Positions 9,695 to 19,229 are shown, counted from the stretch's first letter. The stretch is 64,000 nucleotides of DNA from Corticibacter populi (GCF_004217315.1 NZ_SGWR01000002.1:674414-738413), one strand, 5' to 3'. The notes: generated from the letters alone by a model not told the origin. Numbers and translations: made by a program.

Positions 9695-9776
9695 GCGCAC
9701 ATTGTAGGGCCAACGCCTGTGTCGATCCAAGCACCATCTGCCGTGTTTGTCGGGCGTGCGGCCGCATCTCTCCATG

Positions 9777-9782
9777 CACAAT
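9777..9782 (+). promoter_or_regulatory. Possible polA -10 element
   Basis: CACAAT lies 7 nt before the polA ATG. If it is the -10 box, transcription would start at or next to the start codon. No good -35 hexamer is visible at the right distance. Confidence 0.3.
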
Positions 9783-9789
9783 ACGAGCC

Positions 9790-12636
9790 ATGACCGAATC
9801 CAAGACCCTTGTGCTCGTCGACGGCTCCAGCTATCTGTACCGGGCCTTCCATGCCATGCCGGACCTGCGCGCCGTGCCCGGCGACCGCCACAGCGCGCCG
9901 ACGGGAGCCATCCGCGGCTTCATCAACATGCTGCAGGCGCTGCGCAAGGAGGTGCGGGCCGACTATGCCGCCTGCGTGTTCGATGCCAGCGGACCGACCT
10001 TCCGCGACGCGCTCTATCCGCAGTACAAGGCCAACCGCTCGCCCATGCCCGATGACCTGCGCAGCCAGATCGAGCCGATCCACACCGCCACCGAACTGCT
10101 GGGCTGGCCGCTGCTGGCCGTCGAGGGCGTGGAAGCCGACGACGTGATCGGCACCCTGGCGCGCCGCGCCGCCGATGCCGGCCTGCGGGTGGTGATCTCC
10201 AGCGGCGACAAGGACCTGGCGCAGCTCGTGGACGAGCACATCAGCATCATCGACACCATGAGCGGCAAGCGCCGCGATGTGGCCGGCGTGAGCGCCGAGT
10301 TCGGCGTGGCACCCACCCAGATGATCGACTACCAGACGCTGGTGGGCGATGCCGTGGACAACGTGCCGGGCGTTGCCAAGGTCGGGCCCAAGACCGCCGC
10401 CAAGTGGCTGGCCGAATATGGCTCGCTGGAGCAGCTCATCGCGCATGCCGGCGACATCAAGGGCGCGGCCGGCCAGAACCTGCGCGAGGCGCTCGGGTGG
10501 TTGCCGACCGCGCGCGAACTGGTGACCATCAGGACCGACGTGGCCGAGTTGCCCGCCGTCGAGGCGCTGCCGCTGCAGGCCCCGGCCTACCCGGCGCTGG
10601 CCAGCTTCTATCACACCTACGGCTTCAAGACCCTGGCGCAGCAGCTGCAAACCCAGCACCCGGAGGTGGCCGCCGATGCCGCAGCGGCATCGGCACCTGC
10701 CCATGGCCAGAGCGGCGACCTGTTTGCCGCCGGCACGGGAGCGGCTCCCGCAGCCACAGCAGCAACCGGCACCGGCGATGCGCCCGATGCCCATGACGCA
10801 GCCCGGCGCGAGGACGCGACCGGCTTTCACGGCACGCCCGCCTACCGCACCATCCTGAGCTGGGAGGACTTCGACGCGGCATTGGCCCGGTGGCAGCAGG
10901 CACCGCTGGTGGCCATTGACACCGAGACCACCTCGCTGGACCAGATGCAGGCGCAGATCATCGGCGTCAGCGTCAGCGTGCGCCCCGGCGAGGGCGCCTA
11001 CATCCCCCTCGGGCACGACTACGCCGGTGCCCCCGCACAACTGCCGCGCGATGCGGTGCTGGCCCGGCTCAAGCCCTGGCTGGAAAACCCCGACCACCAC
11101 AAGCTCGGACAGCACATCAAATACGACCGCCACGTGTTCGCCAACCACGGCATCGAGGTGCATGGCTATGCACACGACACCATGCTGCAAAGCTATGTGC
11201 TCGAGGCACACAAGCCGCACGGCCTGCAAAGCCTGGCCGAGCGCCACACCGGCCGCCAGGGCGTGAGCTACGAGGACCTGTGCGGCAAGGGCGCCGGGCA
11301 GATCCCGTTCAGCCAGGTCGATGTCGAGAAGGCCGCGCACTACGCCTGCGAGGATGCCGACCAGACCTTTGACGTGCACCACCTGCTGTGGCCGCAGATC
11401 GAGGCCGACGAGAAACTGCGCGGCATCTACGCGCTGGAGATCGCCACCAGCGAGGTGCTGTTCCGCATGGAGCGCGTGGGCGTGAAGATCGACGGCGCGC
11501 TGCTGGCGCGGCAAAGCCACGAACTGGGCGAGCGCATCCTCGCCGTCGAGCAGCAGGCCTACGCGCTGGCCGGCCAGCAGTTCAACCTGGGCAGCCCCAA
11601 GCAGCTCGCCGAGATCTTTTTCGACAAGCTCGGCATGCCGGTCGTGAAGAAAACCGCCACCGGTGCACGCAGCACCAACGAGGAAGTGCTCGAACGCCTG
11701 GCCGAGGACTATCCGCTGCCCGCGCGCATCCTCGAGCACCGCGGCCTCGCCAAGCTCAAGAGCACCTACACCGACAAGCTCGCCCAACTGGCGCTACCGG
11801 CCACCGGCCGCGTGCACACCCACTATGCACAGGCGGTGGCGGTGACCGGGCGCCTCTCCAGCACCGACCCCAACCTGCAAAACATCCCGGTGCGCACACC
11901 CGAGGGCCGGCGCATCCGCGAGGCCTTCATCGCCGAGCCGGGCAACCGCATCGCCAGCGCCGACTACAGCCAGATCGAGTTGCGCATCATGGCGCACCTG
12001 AGCGGCGATGAGGCCTTGCTCAAGGCATTTGCCGAGGGCCGGGACATCCACCGCGCCACCGCCTCGGAGGTGTTCGGCGTGCCCATCGACGAGGTCTCCT
12101 CCGAGCAGCGCCGCTACGCCAAGGTCATCAACTTCGGGCTGATCTACGGAATGGGCGCCTTTGGCCTGGCCAAGACACTGGGCATCGACAACACCGCCGC
12201 GCGCAACTACATCGAGCGCTACTTCGAGCGCTACCCTGGCGTGCGCCGCTACATGGACGAGACCAAGGCGCTGGCCAAGGAGCAGGGCTACGTGGAGACG
12301 GTGTTCGGGCGGCGCCTGTACCTGCCCGAGATCAATTCCCCCAATGGCCCGCGCCGCGCCGGCGCCGAACGCGCCGCCATCAACGCGCCCATGCAGGGCA
12401 CGGCCGCCGACCTGATCAAGAAAAGCATGGTGGCCGTGCAGGCCCTGCTCGATGCCCGGAATCCGCGCGTGAAGATGATCATGCAGGTGCACGACGAACT
12501 GGTGTTCGAGCTGCCCGAGGACCAGCAGGACTGGCTGCGCGAGCAGATTCCCGCCACCATGGCCGGCGTGGCCGAGTTGCGCGTGCCGCTGGTGGCCGAG
12601 GTGGGCATCGGCCTGAACTGGGAACAGGCGCACTGA
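9790..12636 (+). CDS. polA: DNA polymerase I
   Basis: Repair and Okazaki-fragment polymerase, 948 residues with all three domains. The 5'-nuclease domain (about 1-290) starts MTESKTLVLVDGSSYLYRAFHAM. The 3'-5' proofreading domain (about 360-540) keeps the metal ligands in AIDTETTSLD. The polymerase domain has motif A DYSQIELRIMAHLSGD near residue 724 and motif C MQVHDELVF near 896. A low-complexity Ala/Gly linker (about 297-340) joins the nuclease and exonuclease parts. ATG at 9790 is chosen because the family N-terminus begins there; the frame is open back to 9685. No strong Shine-Dalgarno precedes it. Confidence 0.97.
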   Translation: MTESKTLVLVDGSSYLYRAFHAMPDLRAVPGDRHSAPTGAIRGFINMLQALRKEVRADYAACVFDASGPTFRDALYPQYKANRSPMPDDLRSQIEPIHTATELLGWPLLAVEGVEADDVIGTLARRAADAGLRVVISSGDKDLAQLVDEHISIIDTMSGKRRDVAGVSAEFGVAPTQMIDYQTLVGDAVDNVPGVAKVGPKTAAKWLAEYGSLEQLIAHAGDIKGAAGQNLREALGWLPTARELVTIRTDVAELPAVEALPLQAPAYPALASFYHTYGFKTLAQQLQTQHPEVAADAAAASAPAHGQSGDLFAAGTGAAPAATAATGTGDAPDAHDAARREDATGFHGTPAYRTILSWEDFDAALARWQQAPLVAIDTETTSLDQMQAQIIGVSVSVRPGEGAYIPLGHDYAGAPAQLPRDAVLARLKPWLENPDHHKLGQHIKYDRHVFANHGIEVHGYAHDTMLQSYVLEAHKPHGLQSLAERHTGRQGVSYEDLCGKGAGQIPFSQVDVEKAAHYACEDADQTFDVHHLLWPQIEADEKLRGIYALEIATSEVLFRMERVGVKIDGALLARQSHELGERILAVEQQAYALAGQQFNLGSPKQLAEIFFDKLGMPVVKKTATGARSTNEEVLERLAEDYPLPARILEHRGLAKLKSTYTDKLAQLALPATGRVHTHYAQAVAVTGRLSSTDPNLQNIPVRTPEGRRIREAFIAEPGNRIASADYSQIELRIMAHLSGDEALLKAFAEGRDIHRATASEVFGVPIDEVSSEQRRYAKVINFGLIYGMGAFGLAKTLGIDNTAARNYIERYFERYPGVRRYMDETKALAKEQGYVETVFGRRLYLPEINSPNGPRRAGAERAAINAPMQGTAADLIKKSMVAVQALLDARNPRVKMIMQVHDELVFELPEDQQDWLREQIPATMAGVAELRVPLVAEVGIGLNWEQAH

Positions 12637-12710
12637 GCGCGTGTGCCCGAGAGCCTGCTCAAAGTCTTCTCATGACACCATCCACAACCCTTTTTTCACC
12701 TGATACCCCC

Positions 12711-13379
12711 ATGCGTTTTGAAGCCGTACTGTTCGACTGCGATGGCGTGCTGGTCGACAGCGAACCCATCACCAACCGCGTGCTGCGCCAGATGCTCGAG
12801 GAGGCCGGCTGGACGCTCAGCTTCGAGGAGTGTTTCGCCATCTTCCTGGGCAAGGCAGTGCGCGACGAGCGCGCGCGCATCGAGGCCCACACCGGCCGTC
12901 CGCTCACCGAGGACTGGATGGCCGAGTTCTATGCGCGCCGCAACGAACAGTTGCAGGCCGAGTTGCTGGCCGAGCCCGGCGCCCTCGATGCCGTGGCGCA
13001 CGTCAGTGGCCGCTTCGGCCAGCGCATCGCCTGCGCCTCCGGCGCCGACCGCATCAAGCTCGGCCTGCAGTTGCGCAAGGTGGGGCTGTGGGATTACTTC
13101 GACGGCCGCATCTTCAGCGGCCAGGAAATGCCGCGCAACAAGCCATCCCCCGACGTCTACCTGGCTGCCGCCGGCGGCCTGCAGGTCGCCCCCGAGCGCT
13201 GCGTGGTGGTCGAGGACTCCGTGCCCGGCATCCGTGCCGGCGCCGCCGCTGGCGCCACCGTCATCGCCTATGCGCACACTCCGGGCCGCGAAGAGGCCCT
13301 GCTGCAGGCCGGCGCGCGCAGCATCATCCGCCACATGCAGGAACTGCCCGCCCGCATCGAGGCGCTGGCCGCTGCCTGA
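12711..13379 (+). CDS. HAD-superfamily hydrolase (beta-phosphoglucomutase-like phosphatase)
   Basis: A 222-residue cytoplasmic phosphatase of HAD subfamily IA. HAD motif I is FDCDGVLVDSE at the N-terminus with nucleophile and acid Asp residues. Motif II is ACASGA, motif III the lysine in PRNKPSPDVYL, and motif IV VVVEDSVPGIRAG. The helical cap between motifs I and II is of the beta-PGM/phosphoglycolate-phosphatase type, so the substrate is a small phosphorylated metabolite, not determined. An in-frame ATG at 12672 gives 13 more residues; neither start has a clear Shine-Dalgarno, and 12711 is preferred because motif I normally sits this close to the start. It follows polA by 74 bp. Confidence 0.88.
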   Translation: MRFEAVLFDCDGVLVDSEPITNRVLRQMLEEAGWTLSFEECFAIFLGKAVRDERARIEAHTGRPLTEDWMAEFYARRNEQLQAELLAEPGALDAVAHVSGRFGQRIACASGADRIKLGLQLRKVGLWDYFDGRIFSGQEMPRNKPSPDVYLAAAGGLQVAPERCVVVEDSVPGIRAGAAAGATVIAYAHTPGREEALLQAGARSIIRHMQELPARIEALAAA

Positions 13380-13423
13380 ACATCGCTACATCGCACCAGA
13401 TCGCCACCTGCCGGAGCCCTGCC

Positions 13424-14095
13424 ATGTCCGTCCTCTCCGCCTTGCAAGACCGCTTCTCCGCCCGCGCCTTCACCGCGCAAGAGCCCGACGCCCGGCGCGT
13501 GGCCCAACTGCTGGAGCTGGCCGCGCTGGCGCCCTCGGGCGGCAACCTGCAGCCCTGGCGCGTCATTGCGCTGCGGGGCGCGCCGCTGGCCGAACTGGTG
13601 CAGGCGGTGGAGGCCGGCGCACCCGATGAGGACGGTGCCACGCTCTCCTACCCGCCCAATCTGTGGGAGCCCTACCGCAGCCGCCGCTACGAAAACGGCG
13701 AGGACCTCTACCGCAGCCTGGGCATCGGCCGCGAGGACAAACCCGCGCGCCTGCGCCAGCTCGCCCGCAATGCCAGCTTCTTTGGCGCGCCAGTGGGCAT
13801 CTTCATTTGTGTGGACCGGCGCATGGGCCCGGCCCAGTGGGTTGACCTGGGCGCCTACATGCAGTCGCTGCTGTTGCTGGCGGCCGAGCAAGGCCTGGCC
13901 ACCTGCGCCCAGGGCTTCTGGCGCCGCTACCAGGCCGTGCTGAGGCCGCGGCTGGCGTTGCAGGGCGAGGACGAGATCGTCGCCTTTGGCATTGCGCTGG
14001 GCCATGCCGACATGGACGCACCCATCAACCAGTGGCGTTCAAGCCGCGCGCCCGCCAGCGAATGGCTGCAGCTGCGCGGTTTCGAGGCCGACTGA
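13424..14095 (+). CDS. Nitroreductase family protein
   Basis: FMN-dependent NAD(P)H oxidoreductase of 223 residues. The N-terminal FSARAF motif and APSGGNLQPWRVIALRG are the FMN/phosphate-binding signature of the nitroreductase family. Later blocks are VDLGAYMQSLLLLAAEQGLATCAQGFW and IVAFGIALGHAD, also standard. Natural substrate unknown (nitroaromatics, quinones or flavin). The start ATG at 13424 has GGAG 7 nt upstream. It is convergent with the di-haem peroxidase, with only 11 bp between the stop codons. Confidence 0.9.
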   Translation: MSVLSALQDRFSARAFTAQEPDARRVAQLLELAALAPSGGNLQPWRVIALRGAPLAELVQAVEAGAPDEDGATLSYPPNLWEPYRSRRYENGEDLYRSLGIGREDKPARLRQLARNASFFGAPVGIFICVDRRMGPAQWVDLGAYMQSLLLLAAEQGLATCAQGFWRRYQAVLRPRLALQGEDEIVAFGIALGHADMDAPINQWRSSRAPASEWLQLRGFEAD

Positions 14096-14106
14096 CCCGC
14101 ACCCGC

Positions 14107-15228
14107 TCAAAGCACCTCCAGAAACGCCGCCAGCGCCGTGATTTCCTCCGGCGTCAGCTGCAACGAGCGCAGCAGCGACGAAGGCGCGGGCGCGGGCGGC
14201 TGCGGACCCTCGCCGCCGCGCCGGGGAAAGCCCGCCTCGATCAGGTTGTACATGCGCACGATGCCCTCCAGCGAGGGCATGATGCCGTTGTGCATCCAGG
14301 GGCCGCCGCGCGAGACGTTGCGCAGGCTGGGCGTGCGAAACGTGCCCAGATCCTGCGGATCGCGGGTGAATTCGAAGCGGCCGAGGTCCTGGTTGCGGCG
14401 GCCGAAAAAGGACAGGTTCAGGTTGTGAAAGCCCAGGTCCGTCAGCAACGGGCCATGGTGGCAGTGCATGCAGCGCGCCTTGGTGCGAAACAGGTGCAGG
14501 CCCAGCAATTGCCGGTCATCGAGCGCATTGCGCCGACCCGCCAGGAAGTCATCGAAGGCGGTCGGTGCCGGGCGGATGCGGCGCACGAAGGCCGCCAGCG
14601 CCCGCGTGATGCCGGCCGCCTCCGGCTGCGGCCTGCCATAGGCGGCCTCGAACAGCGGCGCATACTCCGGCAGCGCCGCCAGGCGCTGCACCAATTCAGG
14701 CAGCGTATGGTTCATCTCGCGCGGATGCGCGATGGGCATGGCCGCCTGCTGCTCCAGCGAGGCCGCGCGCCCGTCCCAGAACAGCCGCGGCGCGAACGGT
14801 GCGGCCAGCAGGGTCTGGCTGCGGCGCATGCCCATCAGGCCGTCCTCGCCAATGGCCAGCGGCCGGCCATCACCAAAGGCCTTGTCCGGCTGATGGCAGG
14901 AGGCGCAGGCCACCTGCCCCTTGCGCGAGAGGCGCGGGTCGAAGAACAGCCGCTCACCCAGCGTGCTGACGGCATCGGGTGCAGGCGCGGCAGGCGCCGG
15001 CGCCATCTCCTGCCAGGCCAAGCCGGCATCGATCTGCGGACGCGGCCAGTCGACGGGGGCCCCGCTGTAGCGCGCGCGCAGGCAGGCGGTGTCCCACTCG
15101 CCGCGCTCGCGCTGGCAGGGGTCGGCAGCCATGTCAGCGGCACCGGAGCCGACCGCGCCGGACGCTCCAGCCTGGGCCATCAGCAACACCAGCCCGGCCC
15201 ACGCGATCCTGCTGCGCCATGCCTGCAT
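14107..15228 (-). CDS. Di-haem cytochrome c peroxidase / MauG-MbnH family protein
   Basis: Periplasmic di-haem enzyme of 373 residues with a signal peptide. It has two CxxCH haem c sites, C108-A-S-C111-H112 and C253-M-H-C256-H257. Between them RRSQTLLAAPFAPRLFWDGRAASLEQQA and, after the second, DLGTFRTPSLRNVSRGGPWMHNG are the conserved core of the bacterial peroxidase/MauG/MbnH superfamily. Members either remove peroxide or oxidise a partner protein or ligand. It starts 11 bp after the stop of the TonB-dependent receptor, so they are surely co-transcribed. That context suggests redox processing linked to metal or metallophore uptake rather than general peroxide defence (inference). An MbnP-type partner gene is not nearby. 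Confidence 0.88.
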   Translation of the reverse strand: MQAWRSRIAWAGLVLLMAQAGASGAVGSGAADMAADPCQRERGEWDTACLRARYSGAPVDWPRPQIDAGLAWQEMAPAPAAPAPDAVSTLGERLFFDPRLSRKGQVACASCHQPDKAFGDGRPLAIGEDGLMGMRRSQTLLAAPFAPRLFWDGRAASLEQQAAMPIAHPREMNHTLPELVQRLAALPEYAPLFEAAYGRPQPEAAGITRALAAFVRRIRPAPTAFDDFLAGRRNALDDRQLLGLHLFRTKARCMHCHHGPLLTDLGFHNLNLSFFGRRNQDLGRFEFTRDPQDLGTFRTPSLRNVSRGGPWMHNGIMPSLEGIVRMYNLIEAGFPRRGGEGPQPPAPAPSSLLRSLQLTPEEITALAAFLEVL

Positions 15229-15239
15229 GCGTGTCTCGG

Positions 15240-17906
15240 TCAGAACTGGTAGCCGACCTGCAGCCAGATCTCCCGGCCGCTGCGATACAGATCACGGTTG
15301 GTGCTGTAGATCGGACTGGTGGGCACCACCACCGGCTGCTTGTCGAGCAGGTTCAGCACTTCGAGGGTCAGCTCCAACCCCTTGGCCTGCCGCGGCGCCC
15401 AGGAAATGCTGGCATCCCAGGTCCAATGCGCGGGCACGCGCGTCGACTCATAGCGTTCGAGCCGCTCCGGCGCCGCACCCAAGCCCACATAGGCGATCGC
15501 GTCGCGCGCGCTTTTCCAGGTCAGCGCATTGTTGAGGGTCACGCCATGCCCGCCCCAGCGGGTCGACACGTCCAGTCGCGCCTGCGAGGGCCGGTTGAAC
15601 GCCACGCCCGGCTTGTCGGCACGCAGGATTCGTTCGCCGTTGTAGATGATGTACGGGTCGTCGCTCGTCAGGCCCTCCTGGTAGCCTTCGCTGAGGTTGC
15701 TGTTGGTGCGGGTCCGTTCATAGCTGGCGCTGGCCTGCAGGCGCCACTGCGCGCCCAGCCCGTGCCATGGCGTGGCATTGGCCAGCCCCAGCGACCAGGA
15801 GTGGGTGCGCGAGCGGCCCAGGTTGTTATAGACATAGGGGTTCGACTCGGTGCCGCTGCCGGACTGGGCGATCTGGTCGCGACCGTTGCGATGCACATAG
15901 CCCAGCCGCGCCTCCATGCCGCCGAAGCGCTGCAGCAACTGGAATGCCCATTCGTCATCGTAGGGCGTGCGCAGATCCTGGTAGCGCGTATAGCTCGGGT
16001 CATAGCGGCCATTGTTGACCGACACGCCCGAGCTGTTGATGATCAGTTCGCGCAGCGTATTGATGTTCTCCTGCAGGCCCATCTGCAGGATGCTGTCTCC
16101 GTAATAGCGGTTCCAGCCCGCGCTGAGCACCGTGTTGCCGTTGCCCAGCGCGTCCCAGTCCAGGCGCGTGCGTGGCGAGATATTGCCGTTGTCGATGAAG
16201 GTTTCCCTGTCATAGCGCAGGCCGAGATCCAGCGTGAGATTGCGCCAGGTCATGCGGTCACTGAGGTACAGGCCGTAGGTCTGGTAGTCCAGATCGACCG
16301 TGCCGGCGTGGTAGAGGCTCTTGGAGCGCTCCTGCGTGCTGCCATCGGCCAGGTAGCGCAACTGGTAGCTGTAGGCATCCTGGTGGCGCTTGAAGCGCGC
16401 ACCGATGTGCTGCACGTCCAGGCCCGCATAGGGGGTGTGCGTGATGGCACCGGTTTGCAGCGCATCCCATTCGATGCGGTTCTTCACGGTCCAGGTGTCG
16501 CGCGAGGTCTCCTCCCGGCCAAAGCCACCGCTCGTGTAATTGCGGCTGGTCTGTCCCACATAGAAGCTGGTGACCAGCTCATTGCCATCCGAGTTGCGAT
16601 CGCTGAGGAAACGGTCGTAGCCCACCGTCAACTTGTAGCGCCCCCCCGTGAAGGCGTGGCCAAGATCCCAGGCCAGGCCATAGGCATTGTGGTTGTAGTC
16701 CCAACGGGTGTCGCGGAAGAAGTCGTCGACCAGTTGCTGCTTGCGCGCCGAATACTTGATGGTCAGGTCACTGGTGGTCTGCGGAGAAATTCGCAGACTG
16801 AACTTGCTCAGCAGGTTGTCCACGAGATCATCCTGAGAGCCCTCGCGCAGGCTGGCTTCGCCGGCATCATCGACGCTCATGCCATAGCGCTGAATGCGCG
16901 ACTGGCGCCGCGAGAGGCCGAACACCACACCCAGATCCTCGCTGAAGTTGTATTCACCCGTTGCCGAGATGAAATGCTTGCGCCACTTGGGCGAATACCC
17001 CACGGCGCCGTTGGCGAAGTCTGTCTCCAGTGCCTCGCCCACCTTCTGCCGGGTCAGGCCGGAATTGTTGAAGCGATAGGAGAGTTTGAGCCCATTCTGG
17101 CCCGAAGCGCGGCGCAGCCGCGAATCAACCACCCCGCCATTGAAGCGCCCATATTCGGCCGGCACGAAACTGTCGAACACCTTGACCTCTTCGAGCAGGC
17201 TGGTGTCGACGAAATACGCCTGGCTGTTGCTCGGCACATTGCCGATCTGCAGATTGAGGTTCTTGTTGGCCGGATTGATGTTGTTGCTCGCATCCATGCC
17301 ATCGATCTGGAACAGGTTCTGGTACGGACTGGCCCCATGGAAGGAAATGTCCGCCACATCCATCGAGCCGCGATTGCCGCCGGCATTGGCGGCATTGTCG
17401 ATGCGCACGGCCGGGTGGTTCTCCAGCAAACCACTGAGATCGCGGTTGCTGGCAGGTGTGTTGGCGATCTGCTCGCGGGTATAGACCGTGGCGCCCGCCA
17501 TGGGCTCCGGCTCCAGCGTGCCAGCAGCCACCGTCACTTCCGGCAGCGCCGCGGAAACCACCGACGGTGCGGCACGGTGGATCACCACCTCGTTGCCATC
17601 AACCTGCGCCGCCAGGCCGCTGCCGGCCAGCAGACGCTCGAGCGCCTGCCGGACCTCCATGCGGCCCGACACGGCCGGGGCCTGCCTGCCAGCCACCAGC
17701 GTCTGGCTGACGACGATCTGCAGGCCCGCCTGCTGTGCCAGCGCGTTGAGCGCATCGCCCAGCGGCTGCGCCGGGATCCGGAGGGTGGCCGCGCCTGCGG
17801 CCGCTTGTGCCCCGCCGTCCGCGGGCTGCGCTTGCAAGACACCCGTCGCCAGCGCCAGCGAAACAGCCAGCGCCAGCGGCGCCGGACGCAATATCTGGAA
17901 AACCAT
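15240..17906 (-). CDS. TonB-dependent receptor with N-terminal STN signalling domain
   Basis: Outer-membrane importer of 888 residues for a metal chelate. After a signal peptide comes an STN (secretin/TonB short N-terminal) domain, about residues 43-110 (LRIPAQPLGDALNALAQQAGLQIVV ...), which in FecA/FpvA talks to a FecR anti-sigma factor. A TonB-box-like EVTVAAG, the plug domain (about 130-260, with FQIDGMDASNNINPANKNL), and a 22-strand barrel ending in LQVGYQF follow. The upstream genes encode exactly such a FecR/FecI pair. The plug and barrel do not let me name the ligand; plausible ones are a siderophore, a copper chelator or another metallophore. The segment 17936-17958 upstream is a Fur-like site. 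Confidence 0.92.
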   Translation of the reverse strand: MVFQILRPAPLALAVSLALATGVLQAQPADGGAQAAAGAATLRIPAQPLGDALNALAQQAGLQIVVSQTLVAGRQAPAVSGRMEVRQALERLLAGSGLAAQVDGNEVVIHRAAPSVVSAALPEVTVAAGTLEPEPMAGATVYTREQIANTPASNRDLSGLLENHPAVRIDNAANAGGNRGSMDVADISFHGASPYQNLFQIDGMDASNNINPANKNLNLQIGNVPSNSQAYFVDTSLLEEVKVFDSFVPAEYGRFNGGVVDSRLRRASGQNGLKLSYRFNNSGLTRQKVGEALETDFANGAVGYSPKWRKHFISATGEYNFSEDLGVVFGLSRRQSRIQRYGMSVDDAGEASLREGSQDDLVDNLLSKFSLRISPQTTSDLTIKYSARKQQLVDDFFRDTRWDYNHNAYGLAWDLGHAFTGGRYKLTVGYDRFLSDRNSDGNELVTSFYVGQTSRNYTSGGFGREETSRDTWTVKNRIEWDALQTGAITHTPYAGLDVQHIGARFKRHQDAYSYQLRYLADGSTQERSKSLYHAGTVDLDYQTYGLYLSDRMTWRNLTLDLGLRYDRETFIDNGNISPRTRLDWDALGNGNTVLSAGWNRYYGDSILQMGLQENINTLRELIINSSGVSVNNGRYDPSYTRYQDLRTPYDDEWAFQLLQRFGGMEARLGYVHRNGRDQIAQSGSGTESNPYVYNNLGRSRTHSWSLGLANATPWHGLGAQWRLQASASYERTRTNSNLSEGYQEGLTSDDPYIIYNGERILRADKPGVAFNRPSQARLDVSTRWGGHGVTLNNALTWKSARDAIAYVGLGAAPERLERYESTRVPAHWTWDASISWAPRQAKGLELTLEVLNLLDKQPVVVPTSPIYSTNRDLYRSGREIWLQVGYQF

Positions 17907-17935
17907 GTTCTTCCCGCCTCTTCTAAGAACAAACC

Positions 17936-17958
17936 ATGAGAATCATTACGACTCTCAT
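17936..17958 (-). promoter_or_regulatory. Fur-box-like palindrome before the STN receptor
   Basis: A 23-bp imperfect palindrome whose arms begin ATGAGA and end TCTCAT, with a TGAGAATCATT core that fits the Fur consensus. It ends 30 bp before the receptor start codon, suggesting iron-dependent repression of the receptor and peroxidase. Confidence 0.65.
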
Positions 17959-18003
17959 AGACGAACCGGAAGAAGAAATGCCGGATAGGCGCCGCCTCTT
18001 TAT

Positions 18004-18022
18004 TTGAAACAATATGTTTCAA
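18004..18022 (-). promoter_or_regulatory. Perfect 8-bp inverted repeat, candidate operator
   Basis: TTGAAACA and TGTTTCAA separated by ATA, located 98-116 nt upstream of the receptor start in an otherwise GC-rich area. It is separate from the Fur-like site and looks like the binding site of a dimeric regulator. It lacks a following T-tract, so it is not a good terminator for fecR. Confidence 0.5.
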
Positions 18023-18083
18023 TACATCAAACGCCAAGCATCAAGCCCCAGGTGCCGAGGGTCTTGCGAGGGGTTCTGAGGGA

Positions 18084-19229
18084 TCAAGGCACGGCCGCAC
18101 GAATGCGGTAGCCCTCGCCGTCGGGTTCCAGGCGGATCGGCAGCGCACCGGCCAGCAGGCGCCGCATGGCCTGTGCATCGCCGCTGCGGAACGTGCCGCT
18201 CAGGCGCAGCTGGGCAGCACGCGGGTCCATCGAGGTGATGCCGGTATCGGCATAGCGCTCGAGCTCCGCGACGGCCTGCGCCAAGGGGGTGTCGCTGAAG
18301 CTGACGCGCCGCTCGCGCCAGTTGGCAAATTGGTCCGGCCTGATGCTAGCCAGACTCGGCGCTCCCGCCTGTCCATCCCAGACCAATTGCTGCCCCGCCG
18401 TCAGCGCATGCGCGGGCAGCGCCTCCTCCGCCTGCCAGCGTCCCAGCAGGTCGAGGCGTCCGCCTTCGACCCGCACCTCGCCGGACGCCACCGCCACCTC
18501 CGGCGCGGCGCGGCCTGCCTGGTCAGGCGTGTGCCGCACCGAGAAGCGCGTGCCGGTGACGGTGACGCGCACCGACCCGGCGACCACCCGGAACGGCCGC
18601 TGTGCATCGGGCACCACGGAAAACACCGCCTGCCCCTGGTGCAGGCGCAGTTCGCGCGCATCGGCGTGGTAGCGGACTTGCAGTTCGGTGGCGGTATCCA
18701 GCATCAGCTGGCTGCCGTCGGGCAGCGTCAACTCGCGCATTTCGCCACGGCCGGTCCGCAGACTGAGCCTGTCGGACGACGGCGGCCTGCCATGCAACCA
18801 GCCCAGGCTGCCGGCGGTCACTGCCACCCCGGCCACGCCCGCCAGTGCCAGGCCCCGGTGCATGAAAGCGCGGCGCGGCGCCGCTGCCATGGCCGGAGCG
18901 GCGCTGCCAGCCGCAACCCGGTCGGCCGCCACCTGGGCACGCAGCCTGTCGATGGCCGCGTCCGGCAGGGCATCCATCAGCCGCCAGTCCGCCTCCCAGC
19001 GGGCATAGAGTGCCTGGTTGCCCGCATGCGCGGCCAGCCAGCCCTCAAACGCCTGTTCGTCCTGTGCCGTCCAGCCCTGCGGCTCCTGGCGGCGCAGGAA
19101 CCAGCGCACCAGTTCCTGGCGTCTCAGGGCGGCATCGTCATCGTGGGGAACGGGCATGGTGGATGGAGCGAAAGGCGGGTGTTCGGATTCTGTGCGTGAC
19201 ATCGGGCGCTGGAACTCAGGTGCTTGCAT
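18084..19229 (-). CDS. FecR-family anti-sigma factor / transmembrane sensor
   Basis: A 381-residue inner-membrane regulator that holds its sigma factor and receives the signal from the receptor STN domain. The N-terminal cytosolic part has the family pattern RRQELVRWFLRRQEP...WTAQDEQAFEGWLAAHAGNQALYARWEADWRLMDAL. A single membrane segment follows (about residues 132-150, GLALAGVAGVAVTAGSLGW). The periplasmic FecR domain has GRGEMRELTLPDGSQLMLDTATELQV, and the C-terminus has the STN-like LSGTFRSGDAQ. The start ATG overlaps the sigma-factor stop (TGATG), showing translational coupling, which favours 19229 over later in-frame ATGs. Confidence 0.9.
   Translation of the reverse strand: MQAPEFQRPMSRTESEHPPFAPSTMPVPHDDDAALRRQELVRWFLRRQEPQGWTAQDEQAFEGWLAAHAGNQALYARWEADWRLMDALPDAAIDRLRAQVAADRVAAGSAAPAMAAAPRRAFMHRGLALAGVAGVAVTAGSLGWLHGRPPSSDRLSLRTGRGEMRELTLPDGSQLMLDTATELQVRYHADARELRLHQGQAVFSVVPDAQRPFRVVAGSVRVTVTGTRFSVRHTPDQAGRAAPEVAVASGEVRVEGGRLDLLGRWQAEEALPAHALTAGQQLVWDGQAGAPSLASIRPDQFANWRERRVSFSDTPLAQAVAELERYADTGITSMDPRAAQLRLSGTFRSGDAQAMRRLLAGALPIRLEPDGEGYRIRAAVP

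Noticed and set aside
9142-11787. Long minus-strand open frame (881 codons) opposite polA
   Set aside because: No recognisable domain; polA motifs are continuous on the plus strand.
18084-19229. Methanobactin operon
   Set aside because: The sigma/anti-sigma/receptor/peroxidase set is reminiscent, but no mbnA-, mbnB-, mbnC- or mbnP-like gene is present, so the name is not justified.
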